From the NCBI RefSeq assembly GCF_046630315.1, contig NZ_LQBD01000013.1, positions 62,001 to 126,000 of the forward strand: a stretch of 64,000 bases of DNA. The letters run 5' to 3'. This stretch comes from Brucella anthropi_A. GTDB lineage: Bacteria; Pseudomonadota; Alphaproteobacteria; Rhizobiales; Rhizobiaceae. The translations under genes and the position numbers were made by a program. How positions within the stretch are numbered: the stretch's first letter is position 1; each line of letters opens with the position of its first letter. Under the pieces are notes generated by a model. It did not search any database, was not told the origin of the DNA, and worked only from the letters and a program-made list of their open reading frames with translations. Positions 51,121 through 60,664 of the stretch are shown in pieces.

Positions 51121-51437
51121 GGCATATAAAAGACAGGCTTGAGGTCTATGGAAACCGGCGAATTATCCGGGTTCGTCGCCATGATATCGGCCATATGTGC
51201 CCACCATTTTTTCATCACCGGATGATCGGGCAGGGCGGCCATGCCATGCGTGGCCGTGCGTGTCAGCACACCGAACAGGCTGTTGCTCTCGTCATCGAGA
51301 TAGATCGCGTAATCCGACACGCCCGCCTGGCGCAGAAGGTCGACCAGTTCCGGCCAGATTGCGTCATGGCGGCGGCGATATTCCGCCTCCATGCCGGGAT
51401 TGAGCTTCATGCGAAATGCGTAACGTTCAGCCGTCAT
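51117..51437 (-). CDS. rhaU: L-rhamnose mutarotase
   Basis: 106 residues, the usual family length. AFRMKLNPGMEAEYRRRHDAIWPELVDLLRQAGVSDYAIYLDDESNSLFG and MKKWWAHMADIM are RhaM/RhaU signatures, including the His and Trp residues of the active site. It interconverts alpha- and beta-rhamnopyranose. Overlaps rhaQ and rhaK by 4 bp each. Confidence 0.95.
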   Translation of the reverse strand: MTAERYAFRMKLNPGMEAEYRRRHDAIWPELVDLLRQAGVSDYAIYLDDESNSLFGVLTRTATHGMAALPDHPVMKKWWAHMADIMATNPDNSPVSIDLKPVFYMP

Positions 51438-52432
51438 GCCGCGCGCCTTCCCTTGAACTGCCGGATGAGGATCGGCAGTGAAATGGTGACGATGAGCAAA
51501 AGGCCGATGAAGATCGACATGACGATGCCCGGCACGTTGAGCAATCCCAGACCAAAGGTTACGAGCCCCATCACGAATGCCGCAATCACCACGCCGACGA
51601 TTGTACCCGAACCGCCAAGGATCGACACGCCGCCAAGCACCACCATGGTGACGATTTCCAGTTCCCAGCCTTGCGCGATGGACGGGCGCGTGGAACCAAG
51701 GCGCGAGGTCAGGCAGACGGAGGCGATGCCGCTCATCGCGCCGGTCATCAGGAAAAGCACGAATTTGGTTTTTTCGACCGGAATGCCGGAAAAGCGCGCC
51801 GCGAATTCATTATTGCCGATGGCATAGATGCGGCGTCCGAAGCTGGTCCAGTGCAGGATCACGCCGAACAGCACGGCAAACAGAACGAACAGCGCGAACT
51901 CGAACGAGATCACCCAGAACACATAGCCCTGTCCGAAATAGGCAAAGCTTTCCGGATAGCCGCCAAAGGCCTGATCGCCGAGCACGATATAGGAAATACC
52001 GCGAAACAGGCTCATCGTGCCGATGGTGACGACGATGGAGGGCAGTTTCAGCCCGGCCACCAGCCCGCCATTGATCGCGCCGCAGACAAGGCCGGTGCCG
52101 ATACCGATCATGACGAGGCTCGGCGTGCCGACGCCAGCCTGCGCCGCCGCGCCCATGGCCGTGGAGGCAAGCGCGATGATGGCAGCGACAGAAAGGTCGA
52201 TTTCGCCGGAAATGATGAGAAGCGTCATCGCAAAGGCGATCAATGCCTTTTCGGTGAAATTGAACGTGGCATCCGACAGGTTCCACGCATTGAGGAAGTA
52301 GGGCGAGGCGAAGGAATTGGCGATAAAGATCGCCACCGCCACGCCAAGCAGAAGCATTTCCCAGCTTGCGAAGATGCGGGAAAAAGGCGTTCCGAGCCGG
52401 TCCGGAATGTGACGGCGCTGTTCGTTATTCAT
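51434..52432 (-). CDS. rhaQ: rhamnose ABC transporter permease RhaQ
   Basis: 332 residues, RbsC-like with eight or more helices: ALIAFAMTLLIISGEIDLSVAAIIALASTAMGA and GGVSILGGSGTIVGVVIAAFVMGLVTFGLGLLNVPG are the ribose-type permease signatures. Second of two non-identical permeases, overlapping rhaP by 4 bp. Confidence 0.93.
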   Translation of the reverse strand: MNNEQRRHIPDRLGTPFSRIFASWEMLLLGVAVAIFIANSFASPYFLNAWNLSDATFNFTEKALIAFAMTLLIISGEIDLSVAAIIALASTAMGAAAQAGVGTPSLVMIGIGTGLVCGAINGGLVAGLKLPSIVVTIGTMSLFRGISYIVLGDQAFGGYPESFAYFGQGYVFWVISFEFALFVLFAVLFGVILHWTSFGRRIYAIGNNEFAARFSGIPVEKTKFVLFLMTGAMSGIASVCLTSRLGSTRPSIAQGWELEIVTMVVLGGVSILGGSGTIVGVVIAAFVMGLVTFGLGLLNVPGIVMSIFIGLLLIVTISLPILIRQFKGRRAA

Positions 52433-53427
52433 GCCCGGGCCTCCTCATAAGTCTTCGCGGCCTTGTCGCGCAAGATAATGCGTCCGCGCCGCTTTTCCTG
52501 CCGCGCATTGAAGATCACGGCCAGAATGATGACGGAACCGGAAATCGCCATCTGCCAGAAGGGCGATATGTCGATGACGGGCAGGGCATTCTTGATGACG
52601 CCAAGGAACAGCGCACCCAGAACGGCGCCTGCAACCGTACCGATCCCGCCAAGTGTCGAGATGCCGCCGATGACGCAGGCCGCAACGCTGTCGAGTTCAA
52701 ACCCGGCAGCCACATCCACATAGGCAACGGCATAGCGCGATACCCAGAGATAACCGCAAAGTCCGGCCAGTGCGCCCGAAAGCACGAAGGCGAAGAAGCG
52801 CGTGCGGCCAACATCGATGCCCGTATAGACGGCAGCAGTCGGATTGCCGCCGGAAGCATAAAGGGCACGTCCGAAGAAGGTTCGCGTCATCAGCACATAG
52901 ATGAGCGCCACGATCACAATTGCTGTCCAGCCGAGAAGCGGCAGGCCCAAAACCACCGTGCGCGGCGTGTTGAGAAACGGTGCCGTCATCTGGTGGGCAT
53001 TCACCCAGGCACCGCCGGACAGCACAAAGGCCATGCCGCGATAGATGGTGAGCGTGCCAAGCGTGACGACAATAGCCGGAATGTTGAGCTTCCAGACCAG
53101 AATGCCGTTGATCGCGCCCAGAACCGCACCGATGCCGATGGCAAGCACGATGAGAAGCACGAGCGGCAGGCCCGGATAGGTCGCGTTCAGCATCGCGACC
53201 GCCATGCCGGTAAAGGCGAGATTGGCGGCGACCGACAGGTCGATGGACTTGGTCAGGATCACCGCCATCTGTCCAAGCGCGATAATGATCAGGATCGACG
53301 TATCGTTGAAAATATTCGCCAGATTGCCGGCGCTGGCAAAGCCCGGCGCACGGCTTGCGAAAAGTCCCACCATAAGCGCTATGATGACGAGGAGCAGGAG
53401 TTCGCGCTGCTTGAGCAACTGTTTCAT
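52429..53427 (-). CDS. rhaP: rhamnose ABC transporter permease RhaP
   Basis: 332 residues, RbsC-like. MAVILTKSIDLSVAANLAFTGMAVAMLN, GNPTAAVYTGIDVGRTRFFAFVLSGALAGLCGYLWVSRY and GGISTLGGIGTVAGAVLGALFLGVIKNALPV. It forms the channel with RhaQ. Starts 3 bp after the rhaT stop. Confidence 0.93.
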   Translation of the reverse strand: MKQLLKQRELLLLVIIALMVGLFASRAPGFASAGNLANIFNDTSILIIIALGQMAVILTKSIDLSVAANLAFTGMAVAMLNATYPGLPLVLLIVLAIGIGAVLGAINGILVWKLNIPAIVVTLGTLTIYRGMAFVLSGGAWVNAHQMTAPFLNTPRTVVLGLPLLGWTAIVIVALIYVLMTRTFFGRALYASGGNPTAAVYTGIDVGRTRFFAFVLSGALAGLCGYLWVSRYAVAYVDVAAGFELDSVAACVIGGISTLGGIGTVAGAVLGALFLGVIKNALPVIDISPFWQMAISGSVIILAVIFNARQEKRRGRIILRDKAAKTYEEARA

Positions 53428-53430
53428 CGT

Positions 53431-54981
53431 CTACTCCGTGTTTCCAGTAGCGGCGCGCACCAGCACTTCCGCGTCCAGGCTGGAGCGCTCGAAGATGCCT
53501 TCCATCAACCCTTCGCGCATGACCATCACGCGGTCCGACATGCCGATGATTTCCGGCAGTTCCGACGAGATCATGATGATGCTCAAGCCTTCTGCCGCCA
53601 GTTCGCTGATAAAGGCGTGAACAGCAGCCTTGGACCCGATATCGATGCCCTTGGTCGGCTCATCGAGAATGATGACCTTCGGATTGGTGGCGAGCCACTT
53701 GCCGATGACGACCTTCTGCTGGTTGCCGCCGGAGAGCGTTCCCACAGGGACCGAGAGCGCTGCGGCGCGCAGATCAAAGCGCTCGGCATATTTGCGCGCC
53801 AGCGCCAGTTCTTCCGCCATGCGCAGGAAGCCGTTGCGCGAGGTGCGGGCGAGCGACGGCAGCGATACATTTTGGAAGATCGGCAGTTGCAGCACGGCAC
53901 CGTGGCGTCCGCGCTCTTCAGGTACATAGACGATGCCATGCGCCACCGCATCGCCGGGGCGGCGAATGCTGATCTCGCGATCTTCAAGCGTCACACGACC
54001 ACGGGAAGGCTTGGTGATGCCGAACAGCGATTGCGCGAATTCCGAGCGCCCCGCACCGACAAGCCCATAAATGCCAAGGATCTCACCTTTGTGGAGCTCA
54101 AAGGAAATGTCGCGAAATTCGGTCGGATGCGAATAATTTTCGACCTTCAGCACGGTCTTGCCGATAGCCACATCCTGCTTGGGGAAAGCCTGATCGACGG
54201 AGCGCCCGACCATCATGCGGACGATATCGTTCTGCCGCGTATCGCCAAGCGCGCCGTGCCCGACGGCGTGCCCGTCACGGAAAACGGCATAATTGTCTGC
54301 GATTTCATAGACTTCATCGAATTTATGGCTGATGAACAGGATGGCTTTGCCCTGCGCTTTCAGACGCGCGACGATGCGGAACAGGTCGTCTACTTCCTTG
54401 CGCGACAGGGCGGCGGTCGGCTCGTCCATGATAACGATGCGCGAATCCACCGACAGAGCGCGGGCAATGGCGACCAGATGCCGCTGGGCGATGGACAGTT
54501 CCTTCAGCTTGATGCGGGCATCGACGGTCGTTTCCAGCGACGACAGCAGTGCCTGCGAACGCGCATAGACCGCCTTCCAGTTGACGAAGCCGAACTTCGT
54601 GCGGGGCGCATGGCCGAGATAGATGTTTTCGCCCACCGACAATTCGTCGAAAAGCACGGTTTCCTGATGAATGGCCGTGACGCCATGATCGGTCGCATCC
54701 TGTGCGGTTGCAAAATGCACCGGCTTGCCGTCGATAAGGATTTCCCCCTCATCGGGCTGGTATATGCCGGTCAGGATTTTGACCAGTGTGGACTTGCCAG
54801 CGCCGTTCTCTCCGATCAGCGCCGTCACCTTGCCGGGATAGAGCGCGATGTTCACATCATCGAGCGCACGCACGCCGGGAAATGTCTTGGCAATGCCACG
54901 CATTTCCAGAATGGGCAGATCCGTTGCGGCAAGCCCCGGCTCTCCGCCGGATTGGCCGCTCGATTGAAAGGCTGCATTCAT
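53431..54981 (-). CDS. rhaT: rhamnose ABC transporter ATP-binding protein RhaT
   Basis: 516 residues from the ATG of MNAAFQSSGQSGG (AGGT upstream); a 27-residue upstream extension was rejected. Two ABC domains in tandem. The first has Walker A GENGAGKST, IAQRHLVAIARALS and Walker B IVIMDEPTAALS. The second has the degenerate P-loop VGAGRSEFAQ, signature LSGGNQQKVVIGKWL and VIILDEPTKGID. This is the RbsA/MglA-type double ATPase. The name follows the Rhizobium rha operon, not the E. coli RhaT permease. Confidence 0.94.
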   Translation of the reverse strand: MNAAFQSSGQSGGEPGLAATDLPILEMRGIAKTFPGVRALDDVNIALYPGKVTALIGENGAGKSTLVKILTGIYQPDEGEILIDGKPVHFATAQDATDHGVTAIHQETVLFDELSVGENIYLGHAPRTKFGFVNWKAVYARSQALLSSLETTVDARIKLKELSIAQRHLVAIARALSVDSRIVIMDEPTAALSRKEVDDLFRIVARLKAQGKAILFISHKFDEVYEIADNYAVFRDGHAVGHGALGDTRQNDIVRMMVGRSVDQAFPKQDVAIGKTVLKVENYSHPTEFRDISFELHKGEILGIYGLVGAGRSEFAQSLFGITKPSRGRVTLEDREISIRRPGDAVAHGIVYVPEERGRHGAVLQLPIFQNVSLPSLARTSRNGFLRMAEELALARKYAERFDLRAAALSVPVGTLSGGNQQKVVIGKWLATNPKVIILDEPTKGIDIGSKAAVHAFISELAAEGLSIIMISSELPEIIGMSDRVMVMREGLMEGIFERSSLDAEVLVRAATGNTE

Positions 54982-55085
54982 CGCAGATACCTGAAGTCGA
55001 TTCCGGGGGAATAGGAGGCGACATCCGTTTGTCGAATCCCGCCTCTTTTCATGAATGCGCACCTTTTCGGGATGCGCTTTTCCGA

Positions 55086-56081
55086 TCAGAAGACCTTGGA
55101 GAATTCGTCGATATTCGACGCGTCATAGACGAAAGGATCGCTCATCGCGGCTTCGCCATTGTCACCGATCTTGATCTTGCCCATGCGTCCGGCTTCGATT
55201 TCCGAGCCCGGCTTGCCATCGGCATCACCCTTTACGAGATGATAGGCAATCTGGGTTGCCGAATAGCCAAGATCGATTGGGTTCCAGATGGCGAATTCCT
55301 TGGTTGCGCCCGACTTGATGGCACCGGCCATTTCCGACGGAAGACCGAGGCCCGTCACATAGACATCGCCGATCTTGCCTGCATCCTTCACGGCCTGCGA
55401 GGCAGCCAGCACGCCAACGGTCGTCGGCGCCACGATGACCTTCACATTCGGGTTGGAAGTCAGCAGCCCTTGCGCTTCGCGATAGCTCTTGTCGGCCAGA
55501 TCGTCACCGTAAACGGTCGTCACCAGATTGAGGCCCGGAAAATCCTTGAGTTGCTTCTTCATCTCGCCGATCCAGATATTCTGGTTGGTCGAGGTGGTGG
55601 TGGCGGAAAGGATCGCGAAATCGCCCTTGCTATCCGGCAGGTGATCGGCGGCAAGCTTGAGGCACATCTTGCCGATCAGCTCGTTGGAAGACGGATTGAG
55701 GTGGACGATACGACCTTCAGGCGCAACGCCCGAATCCCACGAGATCACCTTGATGCCGCGCTGTGCGGCTTTCTTCAGGGCAGGGACGACTGCATCCGGG
55801 TCATTGGCCGAAATGGCGATGGCATCCACACCCTGCGCGATCAGCGAATTGATGACCTCGATCTGGCCTTCTGCCGTCGTGGTGGTCGGGCCGGTATAGA
55901 TGACCTCAACGCCGCCCAGTTCCTTGGCGGCTTCCTGCGCGCCCTTGTTGGCGGCTTCAAAGAAGCCGTTGCCGAGCGATTTTGCCACGAGCGCGATCTT
56001 CATGTCGGCAGCCTGCGCATGAGCAGCCATGAAGGCAACGGCCAGAGCCGTGCCCAATGCCAGTTTCTTGAAAAGTTTCAT
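55086..56081 (-). CDS. rhaS: rhamnose-binding periplasmic protein RhaS
   Basis: 331 residues. A Sec signal peptide ends AQA-ADMKIA (about residue 24). The type I periplasmic binding fold has IALVAKSLGNGFFEAANKGAQEAAKELGG, INSLIAQGVDAIAISANDPDAVVPALKKAAQRGIKVISWDSG and VTGLGLPSEMAGAIKSGATKEFAIWNPIDLGY. It delivers rhamnose to RhaTPQ. Distinct from the E. coli RhaS regulator. Follows rhaR by 46 bp. Confidence 0.93.
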   Translation of the reverse strand: MKLFKKLALGTALAVAFMAAHAQAADMKIALVAKSLGNGFFEAANKGAQEAAKELGGVEVIYTGPTTTTAEGQIEVINSLIAQGVDAIAISANDPDAVVPALKKAAQRGIKVISWDSGVAPEGRIVHLNPSSNELIGKMCLKLAADHLPDSKGDFAILSATTTSTNQNIWIGEMKKQLKDFPGLNLVTTVYGDDLADKSYREAQGLLTSNPNVKVIVAPTTVGVLAASQAVKDAGKIGDVYVTGLGLPSEMAGAIKSGATKEFAIWNPIDLGYSATQIAYHLVKGDADGKPGSEIEAGRMGKIKIGDNGEAAMSDPFVYDASNIDEFSKVF

Positions 56082-56127
56082 GTCTCATTCCTCCCAGTAT
56101 AAAGACATATGTTTCGCTTCGTCCGGC

Positions 56128-56952
56128 TCAGGCCACCTCGGCGGAATCTCCGCTTTCGCCACCCTTGCCGGCATGTGCGGAACCCTGCGCTACGATGAGC
56201 CGGATGCCCGCATTTTCCACCATGCGCCGTGCCTCGTCCGAAATGCCATCATCGGTGATCAGCGTGCTGACGCGGTCGAGAGGGCAAAGGATGAGGCTGG
56301 AACGGCGCGTGAATTTCGTTGAATCGACCATCAGGACAAGCTCGTCCGCCTGGCCCATGAGCTTCTGCTCGCTCTGGATGATGAGCGCATCGGACTCCAT
56401 CACCCCGAGCGGGCTGATCCCCTGACAGCCCATGAACATGCGCCGTCCGTAGAAATTGCGGATGACGTCATTGTCGAAAGGCGACAGGATCAGGCTCTGG
56501 TCGCGATAGATCGCGCCGCCGGGCACGATCACCGTGCTTTTCGACTGGCGCAAAAGATGTTCGGCGATGGCGAAGGAGTTGGTCAGCACCTGCAAGCGGC
56601 GCGGGGCCAGATAATGCACCATCTGGAAAGTCGTGGACCCGCCATTGATGATGATGCTGTCGCCTTCCTCGCAAAGCGCCACGGCCTCGCGTGCAATGGC
56701 GCGCTTGCGATCGGCATTTTCCGATTCCGAAACCTTGAAAGGGCGGCCCGTCAGGCTGGCGAACTGCGGGGGATGAATGGCCTCGGCGCCACCACGCACG
56801 CGCTTGATCCGGCCCTGCATATGCAGCGATGCGATATCGCGCCGAAGGGTCGCTTCCGACGCTTCCGTCAGTTCCACCAGATCCTGAATGGTAATCACCG
56901 GCTTTTCCTGAACAGCGCTCAGGATGATGCGGTGGCGCTCTCTTTCGTGCAT
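56128..56952 (-). CDS. rhaR: DeoR-family repressor of the rhamnose regulon
   Basis: 274 residues. An N-terminal DeoR helix-turn-helix (about 5-57, IQDLVELTEASEATLRRDIASLHMQGRIKRVRGGAE) precedes a DeoRC sugar-phosphate sensor domain with INGGSTTFQMVHYL and VIVPGGAIYRDQSLI. It is the first gene of rhaRSTPQUK and divergent from rhaD, with a large inverted repeat between them, as expected for a regulator controlling both operons. Confidence 0.93.
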   Translation of the reverse strand: MHERERHRIILSAVQEKPVITIQDLVELTEASEATLRRDIASLHMQGRIKRVRGGAEAIHPPQFASLTGRPFKVSESENADRKRAIAREAVALCEEGDSIIINGGSTTFQMVHYLAPRRLQVLTNSFAIAEHLLRQSKSTVIVPGGAIYRDQSLILSPFDNDVIRNFYGRRMFMGCQGISPLGVMESDALIIQSEQKLMGQADELVLMVDSTKFTRRSSLILCPLDRVSTLITDDGISDEARRMVENAGIRLIVAQGSAHAGKGGESGDSAEVA

Positions 56953-56992
56953 GGCTCCTCCTTGTGCCTGTATCGGGCGTAAAGCCTGCGCA

Positions 56993-57065
56993 TGTCAATC
57001 ATAAACAATCACAATAGCGCACAATAATCACAATAATGATTGGATATGATTGTTTATGATTGACA
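56993..57065. promoter_or_regulatory. candidate RhaR operator between rhaR and rhaD
   Basis: A perfect 19-bp inverted repeat, TGTCAATCATAAACAATCA (56993-57011) and TGATTGTTTATGATTGACA (57047-57065), is separated by 35 bp. On the rhaD side ATGATTG recurs at 57036, 57046 and 57056, exactly 10 bp apart; on the rhaR side CAATCA recurs at 56996 and 57006. Phased direct repeats of this kind suit DeoR-type multimers. Confidence 0.75.
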
Positions 57066-57164
57066 GCAATTCGTTTCATACGTCATATCTGCCGCAACAT
57101 GATCGGCAGCGCGTGGGGTGAGCACGCGATCTGCGATTCACGATAACAGAATTGGGAGGATGAC

Positions 57165-59261
57165 ATGGTGGCCAAGAGCAGGCTTCTCGAAAACCGGTGG
57201 GATGATGCCAGGGCGGCAACGATGGATGAGCCGGGCAAGCTGCTTTATCGCTCCAATCTGCTCGGCTCCGACAAGCGCATCACCAATTACGGCGGTGGAA
57301 ATACCTCCGCCAAGGTCGAGGAAACCGATCCGCTGACCGGCGAGAAGGTTCAGGTTCTCTGGGTCAAGGGGTCTGGCGGCGATGTCGGCACCATCAAGCT
57401 GGACGGTTTCGCCACGCTTTATCAGGACAAGCTCGATGCACTGAAAGGCATCTACAAGGGTGTCGAGGACGAGGACCGCATGGTCGGTTTCCTGCCGCAC
57501 TGCACCTTCAACCTCAATCCGCGCGCCGCTTCCATCGATACGCCGCTGCACGGGTTTGTCGCTTTCAGGCATGTCGATCACATGCATCCGGATGCCATCA
57601 TCGCGATTGCCGCGTCCAAAAACTCCCGCGAACTGACCGCCGAGATTTTCGGCGATGAAATCGGCTGGCTGCCTTGGCGCCGCCCCGGCTTCCAGCTTGG
57701 TCTCGACCTTGAAGCTTTCGTGAAGTCAAATCCTGACGCCAAGGGCGTTGTCCTTGAAAGTCACGGGCTTTTCACCTGGGCCGACGATGCGAAAACCTGC
57801 TACGAAACCACGCTTGCCATCATCAACAAGGCTATCGAATGGCTTGACGGGAAGACGGCGGGCAAGCCCGCTTTTGGCGGTGCTGTCGCGCAAAGCCTCG
57901 CAGCTTCCGAACGCCGTTCCATCGCCGCGCGGCTGATGCCGGAAATTCGCGGGCTTATCGGCAGGGATGAGCGCAAGCTCGGCCATTTTGACGATCAGGA
58001 TTCCGTTCTGGAATTCGTGAATTCGAAGGAACTGCGCCCACTCGCAGCTTTGGGCACATCCTGCCCGGACCACTTCCTGCGCACCAAGATCCGTCCGCTG
58101 GTCATCGATTTCGATCCCGCCAAGCCGGATGTTGATGCGGTCGTAGCGGGGCTTGAAGGCGCACTGGAAACCTATCGTGCCGATTACAAACGCTATTATG
58201 AGGCGTGCAGGCATGACAATTCGCCGAAGATGCGCGATCCCAATCCGGTGATCTTCCTGATCCCCGGCGTCGGCATGCTCTCCTTCGCCCGCGACAAGGC
58301 GACGGCACGTATCGCGGGCGAATTTTATGTCAACGCGATCAATGTGATGCGCGGCGCATCCGGCGTATCGGAATATCAGGGACTACCGGAACAGGAAGCC
58401 TTCGATATCGAATATTGGCTGCTTGAGGAAGCCAAGCTGCAACGCATGCCGAAGCCCAAAAGCCTCGCCGGACGCATCGCCTTTATCACTGGCGGCGCTG
58501 GCGGTATTGGTTTTGCTACCGCCGAAAGGCTGGCGGGCGAGGGTGCTTGCGTGGTTCTGGCGGATATTGACGCAAAATCGCTCAAAACCGCTCACGACAC
58601 TCTGGCAAAGCGTTTCGGCACCGATCAGGTACGCAGCGTCGAACTGAACGTGACCGACGAAAAAGGCGTGGCCAATGCCTTTGCCGAGGCAAGTGTCGAG
58701 CTTGGCGGGATCGATATTCTGGTGTCCAATGCCGGTATTGCGTCATCCGCGCCCGTGGAAACGACGGAACTCTCCATGTGGAACCGCAATATCGACATTC
58801 TGGCGACCGGCTATTTCCTCGTTTCGCGAGAAGCTTTCCGCCTGTTTCGCCGCCAGAAGATCGGCGGCAATATCGTGTTTGTCGCCTCCAAGAACGGGCT
58901 TGCCGCTTCGCCCAATGCTTCCGCCTATTGTGCGGCCAAGGCTGCGGAAATCCATCTGGCGCGTTGTCTGGCGCTGGAAGGTGCGGATGTCGGTGTCCGC
59001 GTCAACGTGGTCAACCCGGATGCGGTTTTGCGCGGCTCCAAGATATGGGATGGTGAGTGGCGCGAGCAGCGCGCCGCATCCTCGAAAATCGATGTTTCCG
59101 AGCTTGAAGAACACTATCGCAAGCGCTCCATGCTGAAGCTGAACGTCTTCCCGGAAGACATTGCGGAGGCGATCTATTTCCTTGCAAGCGATGCTTCGGC
59201 AAAATCCACCGGCAACATCATCAATGTCGATGCCGGGAACCAGCAGAGTTTTCCACGCTGA
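57165..59261 (+). CDS. rhaD: bifunctional rhamnulose-1-phosphate aldolase / short-chain dehydrogenase
   Basis: 698 residues. Residues about 20-420 are a class II aldolase domain (NYGGGNTSAKVEE, VLWVKGSGGDVGTI, HVDHMHPDAIIAIAAS with metal-binding His, VLESHGLFTWADD). Residues about 435-698 are an SDR: FITGGAGGIGFATAERLAGEG, LVSNAGIASSAP and the catalytic Tyr/Lys in SAYCAAKAAEIHLARC. It splits rhamnulose-1-phosphate into DHAP and L-lactaldehyde and probably oxidises the latter. ATG with GGGAGGA upstream. Divergent from rhaR. Confidence 0.95.
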   Translation: MVAKSRLLENRWDDARAATMDEPGKLLYRSNLLGSDKRITNYGGGNTSAKVEETDPLTGEKVQVLWVKGSGGDVGTIKLDGFATLYQDKLDALKGIYKGVEDEDRMVGFLPHCTFNLNPRAASIDTPLHGFVAFRHVDHMHPDAIIAIAASKNSRELTAEIFGDEIGWLPWRRPGFQLGLDLEAFVKSNPDAKGVVLESHGLFTWADDAKTCYETTLAIINKAIEWLDGKTAGKPAFGGAVAQSLAASERRSIAARLMPEIRGLIGRDERKLGHFDDQDSVLEFVNSKELRPLAALGTSCPDHFLRTKIRPLVIDFDPAKPDVDAVVAGLEGALETYRADYKRYYEACRHDNSPKMRDPNPVIFLIPGVGMLSFARDKATARIAGEFYVNAINVMRGASGVSEYQGLPEQEAFDIEYWLLEEAKLQRMPKPKSLAGRIAFITGGAGGIGFATAERLAGEGACVVLADIDAKSLKTAHDTLAKRFGTDQVRSVELNVTDEKGVANAFAEASVELGGIDILVSNAGIASSAPVETTELSMWNRNIDILATGYFLVSREAFRLFRRQKIGGNIVFVASKNGLAASPNASAYCAAKAAEIHLARCLALEGADVGVRVNVVNPDAVLRGSKIWDGEWREQRAASSKIDVSELEEHYRKRSMLKLNVFPEDIAEAIYFLASDASAKSTGNIINVDAGNQQSFPR

Positions 59262-59292
59262 CCCAATAATCTGGAATGTTCTGGGAGGAACC

Positions 59293-60585
59293 ATGTCCGA
59301 TCAACCTATTCCGGCCGATTTCATCGCCGAGCATAATTCCGGTTTTGAAAAGGCGCTGAAGAGCGATTATCAGGCGCTTGGCGAACAGCTTTTGCGCCGC
59401 GGGATCGAAATCGACAGAATTACAGACAAGGTGGCATCCTATTTCGTTGCCGTGCCTTCGTGGGGCACGGGCACGGGCGGCACACGCTTCGGACGTTTTC
59501 CGGGAAAGGGGGAGCCGCGCGGCATTTTCGACAAGCTCGACGATTGCGCCGTCATCAACCAGCTTTGCCGCGCGACACCCAATGTTTCCCTGCATATTCC
59601 ATGGGACAAGGCCGATCCGAAGAAGCTCAAAGCCCATGCTGAAGCGCTTGGGCTTGGTTTCGACGCCATGAATTCCAATACCTTTGCGGATGCGGCGGAC
59701 CAGAAGCTTTCCTATAAATTCGGGTCGCTTACCCATGTCAACCCAGCAGTGCGGGCGCAGGCGATCGAACACAACATCGAATGTATCGAAATCGGAAAAG
59801 CCATAGGTTCCAAGGCCTTGACCGTCTGGCTGGGCGACGGTTCCAATTTTCCGGGCCAGCAGAATTTCACCCGTGCCTTCGAGCGTTATCTCAATTCCAT
59901 GGGCGAGATTTACAAGGCATTGCCCGATGACTGGCGGCTGTTCTCCGAACACAAGATGTATGAACCGGCCTTCTATTCGACCGTGGTTCAGGACTGGGGC
60001 ACCAATTATCTCATCGCCTCGACGCTTGGACCGAAGGCGCAATGTCTGGTCGATCTCGGCCATCATGCGCCCAATACCAATATCGAAATGATCGTCGCGC
60101 GGCTGATCCAGTTCGGAAAATTGGGCGGATTCCATTTCAACGACAGCAAATACGGGGATGACGACCTCGACGCCGGCTCCATCGATCCGTATCGATTGTT
60201 CCTTGTTTTCAATGAGTTGGTCGATGCGGACTATCGCGGTGTGGCGGATTTTAATCCTGCCCACATGATCGACCAGTCGCATAATGTGACCGATCCGCTG
60301 GAAAGCCTGATCTCATCCGCCAATGAAATTCGCCGCGCCTATGCGCAGGCGCTTCTGGTGGATCGCGAAGCGCTGGAGACCTACCAGCACGAAAACGACG
60401 CGCTGATGGCATCCGATACGCTGAAACGCGCCTACCGGACAGACGTGGAACCGATCCTCGGCGAAGCGCGCCGCCGCACTGGCGGGGCCATCGAACCGAT
60501 TGCCGCCTACAGGGCGAGCGGCTATCGCGGCAGGGTGGCGAAGGAGCGCCCGGAGAGCAAAAGCGATGGCGGGGCGTTCAACTGA
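59293..60585 (+). CDS. rhaI: L-rhamnose isomerase, rhizobial RhaI type
   Basis: 430 residues from the ATG after GGGAGGAA; a longer in-frame start would lie inside rhaD. The sugar-isomerase TIM barrel shows VPSWGTGTGGTRFGRFPG, AEALGLGFDAMNSNTFAD, LTVWLGDGSNFPGQQNF, SEHKMYEPAFYSTVVQDWGTN (metal-binding Glu) and LVDLGHHAPNTNIEMIVARL. It differs from E. coli RhaA and corresponds to the isomerase of the Rhizobium rha regulon. It makes L-rhamnulose for RhaK. 31 bp after rhaD. Confidence 0.92.
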   Translation: MSDQPIPADFIAEHNSGFEKALKSDYQALGEQLLRRGIEIDRITDKVASYFVAVPSWGTGTGGTRFGRFPGKGEPRGIFDKLDDCAVINQLCRATPNVSLHIPWDKADPKKLKAHAEALGLGFDAMNSNTFADAADQKLSYKFGSLTHVNPAVRAQAIEHNIECIEIGKAIGSKALTVWLGDGSNFPGQQNFTRAFERYLNSMGEIYKALPDDWRLFSEHKMYEPAFYSTVVQDWGTNYLIASTLGPKAQCLVDLGHHAPNTNIEMIVARLIQFGKLGGFHFNDSKYGDDDLDAGSIDPYRLFLVFNELVDADYRGVADFNPAHMIDQSHNVTDPLESLISSANEIRRAYAQALLVDREALETYQHENDALMASDTLKRAYRTDVEPILGEARRRTGGAIEPIAAYRASGYRGRVAKERPESKSDGGAFN

Positions 60586-60664
60586 AACGCCCGCCCGCCA
60601 CAAAATTGCCGTAAAAAGAACGGGCGCTTGACACATTCCGGCGGAGGTTTTGGTCGCTTTTTCG

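Noticed and set aside
52366..55014. 882-codon plus-strand frame opposite rhaT and rhaP
   Set aside because: Antisense shadow of two well-defined ABC genes; no recognisable protein features.
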